Source of the DNA: Hanleya hanleyi
Taxonomy: Eukaryota > Mollusca > Polyplacophora > Lepidopleurida > Hanleyidae
Reading direction: 5' to 3'
DNA: 64,000 bases
Assembly (NCBI GenBank): GCA_036873755.1
Contig: JAVTVY010020374.1
Location: forward strand, 1 to 64,000
Position numbers and translations under genes: made by a program. The notes under the pieces were generated by a model, which saw nothing but the letters and a program-made list of their open reading frames with translations, had not been told where the DNA came from and did no database searches. Positions 11,598-25,700 of the stretch are shown here, piece after piece (position 1 is the stretch's first letter; every line of letters begins with the position of its first letter).

Positions 11598-11970
11598 GAG
11601 CACTATGAGGATCTTGAAGTACATCGGTTCATATGGCCATTAGCCCCGGGTGGAAGACATGGAATATTTCAGTCTATTGCATGCAGACCAAGCATTTGCC
11701 ACATCCAACCGGATAGTTTTCTCTATCATTTGAACAGAACTGGCCTGAATCTAGATCAGACTTAGTGATTTCGGAGTAAAATATTGGTGAAAAGAGATGA
11801 GTGATTTTCGATGAACAAATTAACTGAAATGTTACAAGCCAGCAGGACGCGTGTATGAGAAAATCTACTAGACCCACAGCATTTTCACTAGCCTAGGGCT
11901 AGCGGACCTATGTTAATTTCTAACCCCGCATCACATATGTGTTCTGAATAAGAACTTGCGTTCTATCAAT

Positions 11971-12112
11971 ACCCCCCCCCCCCTTGTTTGTTTGGACCAA
12001 TACCCCCTTGTTTGGACCAATACCCCCTTGTTTGGACCAATACCCCCTTGTTTGGATCAATACCCCCTTGTTTGTTTGGACCAATACCCCCCTTGTTTGT
12101 TTGGACCATTTC
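11971..12112 (+). repeat. 20-bp minisatellite (TACCCCCTTGTTTGGACCAA)
   Basis: About six or seven copies, some with an extra GTTT. It is preceded by a run of C. Confidence 0.9.
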
Positions 12113-14811
12113 TTCTATCTAACCAACACATAGATCATTTTCCATAATGACTTGATAGAGCTATTACATCATCGCTTAAATATTTGCATCCAATACAAGG
12201 ATCTAGTCCGCCATTCAATATTCAGCCGTCGTCCATTAAGAATTTCCGAGTCCAACTTAATACTGCTCAAGGCAGTGGTAGAGGTCGTGTGGTCATGCAA
12301 TAAGGAAGTCTCCAAACTGTAATGGTAAGAGTATTTGCTCCTGTCCGCCAGTGGGCGTTTGAGTCGGGTAGGACAAAACCTATACAATGTATCGCTCTTG
12401 TAGCAATGTTGTATTGTGACGTCATGCGACAATCGGATATAACGACGGCATCCTGACGTAAAACAAAAGGCATTACGCTTTATCTAATGACGTCGTTGGC
12501 GTAACAATAGAACATGTCGTCTTGAACGTGAATATGTGCAAATACAAAATATTAAATTGACAAGGGTGATCTATCATGCCACCCAGCTCAATTTTGAAGT
12601 TCTTGGAAATGCCGTTTGCTCAATTTATGTCACTATTTCAGGCCGCCCAATCTCTTTACATGTTATCCAGTCCACATTTTGTCCCCCCCCCGACTCGAGC
12701 GCCTACTAGCGGGCAAGGGCAAATTACTCGTACACGGACAGTTCGGAGACTCCGCTATTCAAGATGTCCACATGAACAGCTACAATAAAAGCGTGACTAG
12801 GATACAAATCATCACAGGGATCAATTCTGGTTATGGTGATTTTTTTTTTTTAGAAATATGCAGTCAGTATATTTGCCTGTCAGTGTCATTCCTTGTCAGT
12901 ATGCTGATATCTTTTTCCAACACCCTTGTTATGTTGCATTTAACCTGTCCTTCTCCAGTTTGGGAAGCTACCTTTGAAGCACACATTGGGATCGGATATT
13001 GCTGAGCAAGACATCTCATTGCTTCTCAGCAAAATAAACCAACATCAGAGTGATTTTTATGTCCAGTGAATTGACTGGAGCCCTATAGATTAACTCTGTG
13101 CTTCAGTCTGGGATGTACGAGTCCCATCAGACTACCATGTGATTTTTTACTAGACAGTTCCAGAGAGCCTGGATCAGTTTCAACATCGGCTGCTACAATA
13201 TGCCAGGAGATGAATGTAGTTTACATACACCCACTGTGCATTTGACATGCTTGAACTTAGCCCATTTAGTTTCGAATGATGTAGTCGTTTGTAGACAAGG
13301 CCTGTCCCATAAAGGAGGCCAGCTGGCAGTAGTGCCCACGTGTCCAAGGGGTGTCATATTGCCGAAGGGCATAACCTATAACTGGTATAGACCCTGGTCA
13401 CTCACAAATCTTTTTTATCACTTATCTTCTGATGCGGATTCCAAATTGGTCAATAATTGGAAGCAGAGGATCTTTTTCACTCGATTGCTTTAAGCCTTGG
13501 TTTCCCAGACTTGAAGGCTTGGTTTTACCAACAGATAATCTTTTACCTTGTCTAGCATGGATAAGCCATCACAGTGTGGCTATAATAAGACACTACATAC
13601 AGGTGGTCTATTCTAGATAAATATCATCCACTGTAAATCAGAGATGATACAACTACCATATTGCGACTGGTTTTTAACAGATTATAACTTCTGGTTTTCT
13701 CAATGCAAACAAAATTACACAAAGAAATGTCATCCCCCCCCCCCCTCTGGGTTTATTGAGAAAGCTATAGTGCAGGAACAGTTTCCCATATATATTTTCC
13801 ACCTGGATGGGACATCTTCACCAGTCAGCACGTTTCTAACATTTCTCAGTTGATCACATATTTCCCATGCAAGTGGCTCTTGCCTACAATCAATAACATA
13901 GAACAGCTAGGATCTGGATCCTCAAATTTGGAGCCAAAATAGAAGATACATAGCAAACAATATGAATAGACTAGTCAGACTTCGGTAATACGAGTGGTTG
14001 AACATATTTATTTGGTGAATCACTTCTGTTGTTCCCATGCTGTCTAGATGATACTATTGGTATTGCAATTCTACAACTTTCTATGTGTAATTCAATACAA
14101 CAATGTATTTTCAAGTTTCATGAGAGAAGCTGAGAAAAAGGTGTCTGAACTCGGTTACTATTTCAATCATATTGTGTGTTTTATCTTGGCAGATAAGAGA
14201 CATCAGCATGTTCCATGGTTGGTTGAATAATTCCAAGAACAATAACTTGAGCAGAACAGATAATTTGTCTCTTCATGGAAGATATTCAATGAGGCAATGT
14301 GGTAATAAACCGGTCAATTGTGTAATTCAGGGTCTAATCTCATCAATCTGAACTTAGAGCCTCCAGCATTGAACACGAACCCACAATATCATTTTTGAAA
14401 CAACAAAATTTATATTTTTTCTTTAGCTTACTACCAGGTATATCTTTCTAGGATATATCATTTCATTTAGGAACTAAACACATTCACCCCTCCACCACCC
14501 ATGTCATACCTGCCCAAAAATTATTTAGTACAGCATTAAGGGTGATGAATTAGCACTGGGTACTGCGATAGAACATTCAATGTTGAATACAAAAAGAGTT
14601 AATCTCCAGATTTTCACCCATAAATACACTGACTGCAGAAATGAAATGATTAATTTAGAATACTACTTACAGTAGGGAATAACAAGCAACAAGTCACAAA
14701 ATGTGAACTAACCAGGAGAAGCAATAAATATTATTTTACTCTGACATGGTACAGACATAATCCATCCACATCCTACCATCATCCGTGGACACGGAGAACA
14801 GTAGAAAATGT
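12113..14811. other. no gene recognised
   Basis: No open frame here has a recognisable domain. There is a diverged piece of the 641-1030 repeat near 12190-12250, a segment related to it near 12770-12830, and homopolymer runs at 12840 and 13735. It lies beyond the 3' end of UBE2K. Confidence 0.35.
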
Positions 14812-14925
14812 GAAATACCCATGGCTCACAGAGTTGGGTACACATAGATAATGTGAAATACCCATGGCTCACAGAGTTGGGTACAATACCCATGGCTCAC
14901 AGAGTTGGGTACACATAGATTTCTT
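14812..14925 (+). repeat. triplicated segment with CATGGCTCACAGAGTTGGGT
   Basis: Three tandem copies of ATACCCATGGCTCACAGAG with TTGGGTACA; the spacing differs because part of the unit is missing in the last copy. Confidence 0.9.
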
Positions 14926-16674
14926 AAGTTCTCTCTTTCACTCTAACAATTAATGTCAACAAGTTTTACCTTACTTAATATGACAGAAGTGAGAAGTGCT
15001 CCAGATTCTTTAACAATAAAGAAATATAGCCATCTTACTGATTCACCAGTGGTAGAGTTGTAAATCCGAATTTCTCCAAAGATGACACAAGATAACATCA
15101 AGGCGATAACCTCTGGGCCTATTATCACACACCGCAAAAATGAAATAATTTTGACAATCATACACTTACATTTTCACATGTTAGGAAGGGAAATTATTAC
15201 AAAACTTTAAAACATTGAAATAAAAACAATCAGAGCATTACACCCATGCTAAAGGATATACTATCCCTGAATAATTGTTACGGCAGGCTTAAATATATAC
15301 AGGTGTACGATTCCTACCCGAAATTCAAATTGAAGAACTCTAGAAAATTCATGATCATAATGATATTCGTATTCTTCAAAGTGAATTAAAGGATATAATT
15401 TTGCATATAATGAAAGAATAATTTTATTTTTTCAACATCGCATATCACACATTTACATATTACGTTTATCAAATAGGATTTACATCTAACAATACCAGTT
15501 ATCATGCTGTTGTATTACATATTTCTGTGGTGCTTTAAGTTTTCTTATCTACCTGTCACATGGTCAACAGACACTATCAACTTCAATGGCTGACATCAAT
15601 TTGTGCATGGTCTCCAGAGCTCTTAGTGAACGACTGTGAACTAAGGAGAAACAATGACTTCCAGAGTCAGAACAGAACAGTAAGAGGTCCCCAGAGAACT
15701 ATATGGGTATCAGACAGCCCAAGTGAGCACCAGATAATCCAGTGACCCCTGAGGAACCATTGGCCCAAGGGAACTAGGACGAACAAAACCTAGTGACTTC
15801 CAGAGAATCTAGTTGTTTTCAGAGCATCTAGCATAGTGACCTCTAGGCCACCAAGATGCAATTCAGCTAAATTGTTTCCTTAGAATATGGTAAGCTTAAA
15901 TAGTTCCTCTATAATGAGGGCTGTGTGACATCAGTTCCCACCAGAATGGGGTAAACTTGACAATCAATTGCCCCCAGAATAAGAAGCTCGAGAGTTGAGC
16001 AGTTATTACTTTGACCCAGAAACTACCATTTAATCCAGTCTTACACGATCACTTCACCAAGCTCTATCTTGATCTGCAGCATTGGTTCAGGTTCCCAAAT
16101 GATCACCCAAACACTAGGCCTGAATTACTTCCCTTCCTGGAGTTCTCTCCCTTGTAGGAATAATTACACATGTATTCACAGAAATGGAACCAAATACATT
16201 GTCGATATGGTCCTGTGTCATGAATGATTGAAAACAGCTCATATATGCAACAATATGACTGTCTCATAATACTATATAGCTTGATAAATATTATCAAGCA
16301 ATAAATGTGAGGAGCTGGACAAATATGGCAGACCAGGACTGACAAATACCTTCGGTGGCTTACAGCTTGAATGAGGACACCTGTCAGCTGATCCCCTTAC
16401 CTATCATAGGTAAGGGTAATATCACTCAGTAACAGCTCACATTCTGACTATCATTTAGTAGAGAGGTCCATTCCAATCTGACCCACTGACACCTATCATA
16501 GTGAGGAGTCCATGGTCATATATTGTATGTCCTACCCTTGATGACCCATTTGCTGATGAGGATGACTGTGATGGAAATGGTTGCACTTTCTCTTGTAGTT
16601 TCAACCAATATTGTTCGGTAAATCATTAAAATTTATATTTTGTGTATACAAGTCTTAAACATATCTAATCTGTG
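14926..16674. other. UBE2K 3' flank or 3' UTR, no gene recognised
   Basis: Immediately downstream of the UBE2K stop codon (minus strand). Some of it must be 3' UTR, but I did not identify a convincing cleavage site. No other coding region is visible. Confidence 0.35.
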
Positions 16675-16746
16675 TCAGTTGAACAAGGACTCTAATGCTC
16701 TGCCTACATCCCAGTTTGATGTTGATAACGCTGTTCTGGATTTGTT
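16675..16746 (-). CDS. UBE2K: UBE2K exon 6 (end of UBA domain, stop)
   Basis: 23 codons plus TGA after the acceptor [26 protein letters not shown] matches the last two helices of the UBA domain, with the conserved ALS and WD pairs. Confidence 0.93.
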   Translation of the reverse strand, partial: NKSRTALSTSNWDVGRALESLFN

Positions 16747-19700
16747 CTACAACGGAATGGGAAAAAAGAATTAATATGGTACATGTTTTCAACAGTACAT
16801 GATCTGTGATGTGTGGCATTCACATTGCAAAGTAGTTGATGTAGCCAAACTACTTTCTTCATAATCAGTTTATATGTTCTCAAGTTAATGAGGATTCAAA
16901 ATATCTAAACAAATTTGGGGTCTCGCACAATTTGAAAGTATTTTTTGCCTTGGATATAACATCAAGGATTAAGGCTTGAAGATTCCAAATGCCCCAGACA
17001 TCTCAAGTCAAGTAGTTAATAACGTTGTTTTACAAAATAATACTCACTTCTTCAAATCCCATTTGTTTTAATTTTTCTATCTTCTCATCACATTCTGGTT
17101 CTTTATTTGGAGCTGCAATGAAAACAGCACGGAATATATATACAACAAGATACATTAATCTCTTCAGGGCACGCATAATCTGGAAAATTTGTCCTGTCCT
17201 TCGAGCAGCCAGTACCCAAATTTGGTTTTCTGAAACTAAATTCAGTTGTCCAGAGTGGGCAGCCAGTCTCTGAAATTTTTATGTCCAAGAAAAAAAGAAG
17301 AAAAAAAATTCAGTCGCCCAGGTAACTTTCAATTTATCTTGTGCAAGGCAACATAACTCCCCGGAATTAATGATAATAAAAATATTTACAGAAGCACAGA
17401 AAAATGGTTTGAGTATAGTTGTTCATTTCTTATTTCCACAGAACAACAAGTTGCATAAAATTAGCACCTTGTTGACTGAGGAATATTTAGAGTCACTGAA
17501 TCACTGTTATTTAGCTGATCCTTATCCTTATGATAGTTCAATCCCCAGTACATTTATATTCACAACTCTCATCTGATCACATATGTCTGAGCGAGATTAA
17601 GTTTTTGCTTAAATTGGATTGAAATGCTAAACCGTGGGAATTTCCTACAAATTTTACAAAATATTTTGTTTTTCTCAGCATCGAAAACAAGCCAAGTGTA
17701 TTATCGTAAACAAGCCAAGAGTATTCTTTTGCCAACTTTTTATTTCCATTTCTTCTCATAATCCGGTTTAGCAGTGTCCACAGTCGACCATTTGTTTCGG
17801 TTAACTGCCGCGGTAACATCACGATGGGTATATCGGTCATGCAAGATGAAGTGCCGTGAATTTACGAGATTTCCAAAGTAGCATATGGGCAAGTGTTCGG
17901 CCATTGTTCCATTTGCTAACATGTCAAGTCACGTTGAGAAGCATTATCTTCTCTTACATGAACTATATTCCTCACGATGGGTCTCTGGTACAGTTCGGTT
18001 CAAATAACTATCCATAAGGCGTAAAAAAAAAAAAGACCTGTGTTTCCGGTAACCCGACCGACCCTAGATTTTTCTGCCGACCCTAATATTTTTTTTCTTT
18101 TTTTCTGACTGATAATTCTCGCAAATGGCCTCAAAAGATGGGTAGACGGTAGAGAGATTGAGACGGACCAAGTTACAATATATATTATCCAATAATATAG
18201 GCGGGCCAATGCTTGGATAGCCTTTTGATCGACATGGGCTTACGTTTATTTCAAAATCATCCTCGTCCGGCATCTCTCGCCCACCAGCGCCATGTTTTTT
18301 TTGCATTCTGGGAATCCACGAAGTCGGACTCCGTCACCCATAGTGCGATTACTGCTGGCGCGAGGGTTCCCGATTCTCCAGCGAACTCTCCCGTGAAGCA
18401 ACAACCACAAATGCAAAAAGACGACTGTCCGATGATTTTGCCCTTGTTGAATTTGATCGATTGATGCTCATTCTCCTGATAAGTAATAAATTGGGCGTTC
18501 TCCTGACAAGTAAAGACAAATGGGGATGAAGGAATACTACCAACTGCTGCCTTTTCGTGGCAGTTTCATAACGCGACTTGCCTACGCTGAACCACGCTGA
18601 ACATGTTCTGCACGGGGCACTGCAGGCAGCCAGTGCCGTAGACGATCTATTCTATACGTTTTTGTCGAGATTTCGAACTGAATTTTTCGTAAAACATTAA
18701 AATTTCACACAGTATATCAACTCAATTATAGTAATTATATCCCCAGAGTACCATGTGAAGAGAGCATTTCTCAATTAGATGGGTTTTTTTTTTTAAATTT
18801 ATTTTTGAACATCACGGACAGCATGTTATACTGTACAGATTAGATAGACTATTGTCATCCTGGCCCTGATAACATGGTAGCCTATGGTGATGTGTTGTCC
18901 TTACATAAAAAAGCTGGACTTTTTAATGTCTTTTTATCTAGCAAGTAAATCAATGAAAACCCAAGAAGATTCTGGTTGAGGCCATGGGCCATTAACTCCA
19001 AATCTTTTGGACATTATGATTATATCTCAAGAACAAAACATTCTCGCAAACTTTAACTGGGCTCACATCAACTAGAGGATGAATGGATTTGTTTGTTCTA
19101 CCCACCTAAATCCAAAATGACCATTTACCTCAATTTTTTCAGGCCATGGTCTTACTTGACAGAAGAGAAATATTTAACTCAATCACTTTATATGTATATA
19201 TTTACACAATATTTAATTCATAAACATTTATGCATAAATGTCATTAGTTCAAAATGGAACTCTTTCTGGTTGTGCAGTACAAAGAACAGTGTAAAATAAT
19301 GCTTATTCCATTAGCCCCTATATAAAAAAAAATTAAAAAAAATAAAAAATTCCCTACCTACCTACCCTATTTTTTCTGATGCATGTTACCGGAAACACGG
19401 GATTTTTTTTTTTAGGCCTAAGTTTAAAGTACAGCGTACGGCACTAAAATTAAAACCGGTCTTGACTAAAAACGCAGTCAATATTCTTCACCATATGCTA
19501 CCGAAGTCACATACAGAACAGGCTGTGCTGATTGGCTGAAAGTCTTGTCGCTAGGCTATGAAATGCAGTCACACAGGAAAACCCCAAATGGGGAAAGCCT
19601 GCGATCTCTCCATCGCAGGGAAATTTCATATATATCAGCTATGTCATCGGTAAAAGATAAGATATTTTATCGAATGCTAATTCGACCTTTTCGATCACCC

Positions 19701-22700
19701 GTCGGGCAGTGACTTTTTACTTTTTTGACTTGTCCAAAATAATTCCCACTTGTCCTTGGACGTCGGGCTTGCACTTTTGCATGCCCTGCTCTTTAATAAT
19801 TCGTCTCTCCAATTAAATTCAAAAACAACCACAAGGACAACGAAAAAGAATATAGTTACGGTTCTTTTGTGGAATTCTTGGAGGCAAATCTAACCAGATA
19901 GAACCAGAGTTGGTCTACATATGAACAGCACAGAATATAGCAACAATGGTCTGATTCAGACATGGGTTCAAAAACAGTACAATCTTGATATTACAATTAT
20001 CTTGGCAGTATTAACCTGTCCAAAGTACATATAAGTTTAAAATAATTTCAAGTTAAATACCATGAATATCGAGCTAAGCATGATCAACTAAATGAGTAAC
20101 CTTTCCCACTACAGTGTTTAGTAGAAGACCATTCCATTACCTCCAGCATATATATTCGCCCAGTGTCGAGCAGTTTGTTGGAATATTTCCTGAGAGTCTT
20201 TGTATTGTTTGGCAACCACCGCATCCTGGGGGTCATCGGGTTCAGCAGCAGCTAGTAACGCCTGTAGAGATAGTAACACTGTCCGCAATGTCATCGCTGC
20301 AGCCCTGCAATAAGTAACAAGAGTTGTGTCCCTTGTGCAGTCATATTCAATATTGCCACAATATACATGCATTTAAATTTGGTGCATTCATAATCCAATT
20401 GGTTTATAATTGTGTGCGAAACTAGATTTATTTATATTGTGTGCCGGAGAGTAATGGTTATAATCAGTGTTTTTTCTGTGCTAGGCAGACTAAGTACTAG
20501 TGATACAATCATATTGACAAAATACCAAATACACACTTACCACTGGTCTTTAAGTATATCTAAACAAATAGCTCCCGTCACCGAACTGATGTTTGGATGC
20601 CATATTTTCGTTTTAAAAACAACCTGAAAAGAGAGATATTGCATACAATTGAAATGGCATGGAACTATAAACAGAAACCAGATATTTTGCATGCATAAAC
20701 CTGAAATCATTCTGTATATCGAACTTGTCTAGAAATGGAAGAGGAGAGAAGTTTGGAGGTTGTACGTAAATAAACAATAATACTGTACCAGGTTCAAGAT
20801 CACTAATGAACATAAATAAGATACTAAACAAGGAACATGTAAGTTTATAGTTGTATGGCCTTTACACAACCTCATCAATTTGTGTTCTGATAGGTCTTTT
20901 ACTTAACCCTTTGTTTACCAGACGGACTTAAAAGTCCCGCCCCCTCTTTATCATGTTTATTGACTGAACTTACAGTCCGGTCAACAAGCCTGCCGTTGGG
21001 ACATTTAGGTACAAGCGGAAGGTTATCTCTGACTATCTGAAACAAACTATAGCGACCTGTGACAAACAACCACCGGTGACATCATCAGACACGCGGTTAA
21101 CCCTCTCAGCAAAGTATAGCGGAGTTCAGAAGAACATTGTTGCAACTCTTGTTTGAGAAAGTTTTTAGTCAATCTAATTGGGAATTATTTTATGAATGAT
21201 TTTTAACATCAAGAACATAATGCTAGTTTCATTTTGGGGAAAACAGCTCAGTTTCCTATCAAAACTATCAAATTTTCGAATCGTACTAAAAAGTCCCGAT
21301 GGTAATATTTGATGTATCAGTCACCAGTTCACGCAGGTTATGAAACTAATAAAAGTTCAATTGGATGTCGAGGCATATTGAAATGCCTAATGCACCTTAT
21401 GTGCGCATGTATAAATGGTCGTAGGTTTGAATCCCACCTATGGTTTATTTATTATTGCTCTCTCGAACTGATTTATGCTACAGATATCTGTCCACGCCAC
21501 TGTGTTGTAGTATGAAACAAGCAATAAGAGTCATCCGTGCAACCGCGTCACTGAGAAGTAGTATCAGAGGACCCGTGTGAATGTGCGTTTCTGTTCCATT
21601 GGGCAATGATATAAACGTAGAATAGGTGCCCTATGACTACAGGGGGTGAAAAAGGTGGGGGTGGCGGCGGGGGGAGGGGACATGACACAAACACCATATG
21701 GGTGATTGTCCTACTTTCATCTAATTTTAACAAGATTTCCAAGTGTCTGACTGTTCGATGCTATGATAGCCATAATATTCATCGCAAATATGTAGTTCAC
21801 CAAATTCCTCAATGGTCGTTGTTGATATCTGAGTTACTTACAGAGGAACACAACTGAGAACGTGTGCTTATGGGATACGGTTATGGCAAGTTTGCCATAA
21901 GCAAGTTTGAATGAGCACTTTCTGGACAATTTTAGTTGTTTCAATCCTTTTAAACTCTTAGTTTCAATTATTTCTTTGTTGGAGAGATGGTTCTGCGGGC
22001 AAATCCATGATGTTATATATGGGGGGGCTACCGACATTATCCCCAATGACAGTTTCCCCAGTGACAGTTTCCCCACTGACATTTTCTCCCACGACAGTAT
22101 CCCCACACAACATTTTCCCCAGGCGACATTTTCCCCACCCTAATATTACGTGCTGTAATAATTACGATCTGTTGACAATCGCAGTCGCGGTCATTTCCCC
22201 ACCGTGATTTTTTTTTTTTTTAAGTCTGCACGGAGGAGAGGTCTAGGAATTCAACGGAGATTATTTTTAGTTGAACATCGGCAGATGTATGCAAACATGC
22301 CTTCTATTCAGGCATGATCAATAAGAATAGATTATCAATATCACGTTGTTATGTTTTTTTTTCTGGCTGTTATTTATTTCTTGGCACGGTCTTATGTAGG
22401 CCTACCGACTGCATCAAATTTGAATTCCAATGAACTATCGTGTTATTTCGTCAATTTCCGGCAAGGCTATACATAGTCTGTGCCTATAAAGTGGGTAATC
22501 AATACTTTTGAGTAGATTTTTTGTGTGTGATAATGTATTGTTTGAAAGTTCAGTTTTGTCTAAATCGTTATGAATTATATATTTTTAATTCAAATTCAAA
22601 TGTCTAGTAATCGAATGTCTAGTAATCTATCAGAATATATCGGCAGTGTTGATGAAGTGATCAAATAATAATATCAAAATATTGCCGCTTTCATGCAGCG

Positions 22701-25700
22701 GGAATTTTTCACTTTTCATTCATTGGCATAGACCACCCAATCCTCACCGGTGCTCTACAAAATGCAAGTGACAAAATGGGAAATGACCGCGACTGCGATT
22801 GTCAGCTGATAGTAATTATTACAGCATGTAATATTAGGGTGGGGAAAATGTCGCCTGGGGAAAATGTCGTGTGGGGATACTGTCGCGGGGAAAAATGTCG
22901 GTGGGGAAACTGTTGCTGGGGAAACTGTCGTTGGGGGATAATGTCATGGACTCATATATTGAAATGACGTAATTTATTACATTATTCATGTCTAATTTGT
23001 TATGGATTTACAGAAAAAGCATATTGACCGTCGGGACATTTTAGTCCCAACAACTGAGTTGCTATGGTAACCACTGTTGCTTCCACCAAAAATCACATAT
23101 TTTTTCTAGGAATTGGTCCACGAAGGATTTCCGCCATCTTCGCTCACCAAGTCAATTTCTACGCTCACGCTCTCAACTTGCCTTGATCAGAAGGGCTGCC
23201 ATTATTGTTCAAACGTAACCTGTATAGCCTCATGAATATGCACGACGTATTATCCATTATCATTCCCAAACGTGCTCTGAGACGGCGTCAGCGATTAACT
23301 GGCATTGACATTACATCAGCTTATAGAGGATGCGTGTGCTGTGTTTGACTGGTTCGTAAGACAAAGTTGACATTTCTGATTTTGAACAATAATGGTAGCC
23401 CGTCCGATCAAGGCAAGTTCGAAGTGGGAACGTAAAAATTGGTTTGGTGTAACGAAGATGGATTTCCGCCAACTCCACTTATTTCTCATAGCGATAAACA
23501 AAGGTTTAACTGGCAGAACTATAGCTATCAAAAGCATAGCAATCACAGTACACTGCAGTGACCAGGTTGACAGTTCATACCTTTGGTGGATTAAAAGGAT
23601 AAGTTTCTGGTATCGTTATTTTCAGATGAAAACGTCCCCCCTCATAGGGTGTGTCCGGAGGTCCAGCTATTTCTCCTTTTAACTCTGTAAAATTGTCATC
23701 TACTAAGTATACTTTTATTTGACTTTGAGCTACCTGCAAGATGGAAATAAAGTATTAATATTAATGAAGATGAATAAACCATATAAGAAGAATAATCTGA
23801 TTGTGCGAATACAAGAAAGATATTCTGAGAAAATAGGAGCTGAAACTCAGGCAAGAATTAATCGACACAATTCCACAACGTCTACAAAGTCTGCCAGCTC
23901 TGTTATCGCACAGCCATCTGCATATAACTGTTTCAACAACAATACAATGTGACAAAATTGGGAGCCCAGAAATCATGTTTTGGGCTTCTCATTGCTCCAC
24001 TGAGCCTACTGAAGAGGAAACCTGTGAAAGAGTCAAGGATGGAGATAGTTGTCACCATGATAAGGTCATACACAATGTCAGTAAACTTAGATAATATCAC
24101 TGAACATTATATCTCCTCTCCTGTGGAAAAGTCTGCTTTTGTCAGGTGGCAGAAAATATCAAAACACCGACCACCGATAAGCTGTTCATCTATGTGAACT
24201 AAAACGTCAATCAATGTCAAATTGTTCGTCGACATTGACTTACTATTGACTCTCATAGAATATCAGCAAAACATTTGCACAAATTTTTCATAGAGTCACA
24301 TCTAGATGACATTTCCCTGATATACCAACTCGGTTTACCTACGCTGAGGTCATTGATAATGAAGAGTTTTCCATTGTGAAATAGAGCCATTCCAGAGCTG
24401 AAGGAATACACAGAGTTCTGTCTAAAAATCATTGAATCATCTCACGGTTCGGGAAAGTAGATGATGGTGAGCAGACTTTACCAATCATCTCTCTCAAAAC
24501 TTTCCATATAATTACTGATGGGAGTTCTCCCACATGGTTGCATGCTGTCAGTGTATTTTTATTACAGGCACATGTAGAAAAAATGGCGATGTTTGTGAAA
24601 GATTGAAGCTAACATTGTATTTATTACAAAAAATATGACTTCTGGATAACTATTTAATATTTTCATGTGAATTTTAAGAAACCTACAAATTTGTTGCAAG
24701 TTTCAGTGAACATTTTCCATGGCAGACTACCTTCAGGTCTTTTCAAATCTATCATCAATACATACTAGATATTAGGGTTAGGGTTAGGGTTACTAGATAT
24801 TACATACTAGATATTACATACTAGATATTAGGGTTAGGGTTACTAGATATTACATACTAGATATTACATACTAGATATTAGGGTTAGGGATACTAGATAT
24901 TACATACTAGATATTAGGGTTAGGGTTAGGGTTACTAGATATTACAAAAGACATGTGTCAAATAACAAGACAAATGTTGTTCTTCAGCTGATGTACAACT
25001 TCTTTTACCTGGACAAGACAGAAGAGAAAAAGGCCACACCAGAGAATAGTTTTCATAGTTATTTCTAAGCAAGTCTTCATAGCTACGTTTTATGCTACAC
25101 TACGCCATGCTGCCTCTTACTCAATTTACATGTACAATCCTGGACCATTATGCTCCATGGGCCATACGGCTCTATCCAGCTTAACTCAACTCCTCCCAAA
25201 TCTTTGTCCACTATTTTATTGAGTTGGCAAATAGTTTGATTGATGTGATGAACTGATGTGTCTGTAATCAGTCTTTAATCTTCAATGGTCAATTAAATTT
25301 GTACTGTTCACCATCATCTTCGTGAGTGAGTGAATAAAATTTAATGCCGGATAGAGCCCATGGAGCCTGTGGTCACGTACTTGTGGTCACGGACTGTAAT
25401 GTAAATTCAATAATTGCATAGTGTAGAAACCAACAAAGACATGAAAACCTGGTTATTATTTCTAGCATGACTGCCCGGTTATTGGACAGGCCCTATTTCA
25501 GGACACCTAGACCCAGTGGGGCTATTTTCTGGGAATATTACATGACAACTGTAATACAAATTTAATTTTACAGTTGAGTTACAAAGACATGCTGATAAAT
25601 TTCTGTTTACTCACAAAATTTGTGTATGTTAAGCCCTCATGCGGGTCGGAAATAGTGTCACAAATTTGAGTGAAAAAATGAGTCAGAAAATTTCTTCCAG

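Noticed and set aside
12616..13620. Several overlapping plus-strand open frames
   Set aside because: No conserved motif, no splice structure, and composition like the surrounding non-coding DNA.
17740..17922. 60-codon minus-strand frame ([20 protein letters not shown]...)
   Set aside because: Protein-like composition but no recognisable family and no splice partners; inside UBE2K intron 4.
18244..18306. Possible minus-strand first exon ([10 protein letters not shown] before GTAAGC)
   Set aside because: Lies inside an inverted-repeat element in UBE2K intron 4, with no downstream exon found.
21400..21450. tRNA-like B box (GGTTTGAATCCC)
   Set aside because: No A box or foldable acceptor and anticodon stems nearby.
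24766..24945. Chromosome end
   Set aside because: Repeats are short, interrupted and inside an intron of an intact gene, with 24 kb and 39 kb of ordinary DNA on the two sides.
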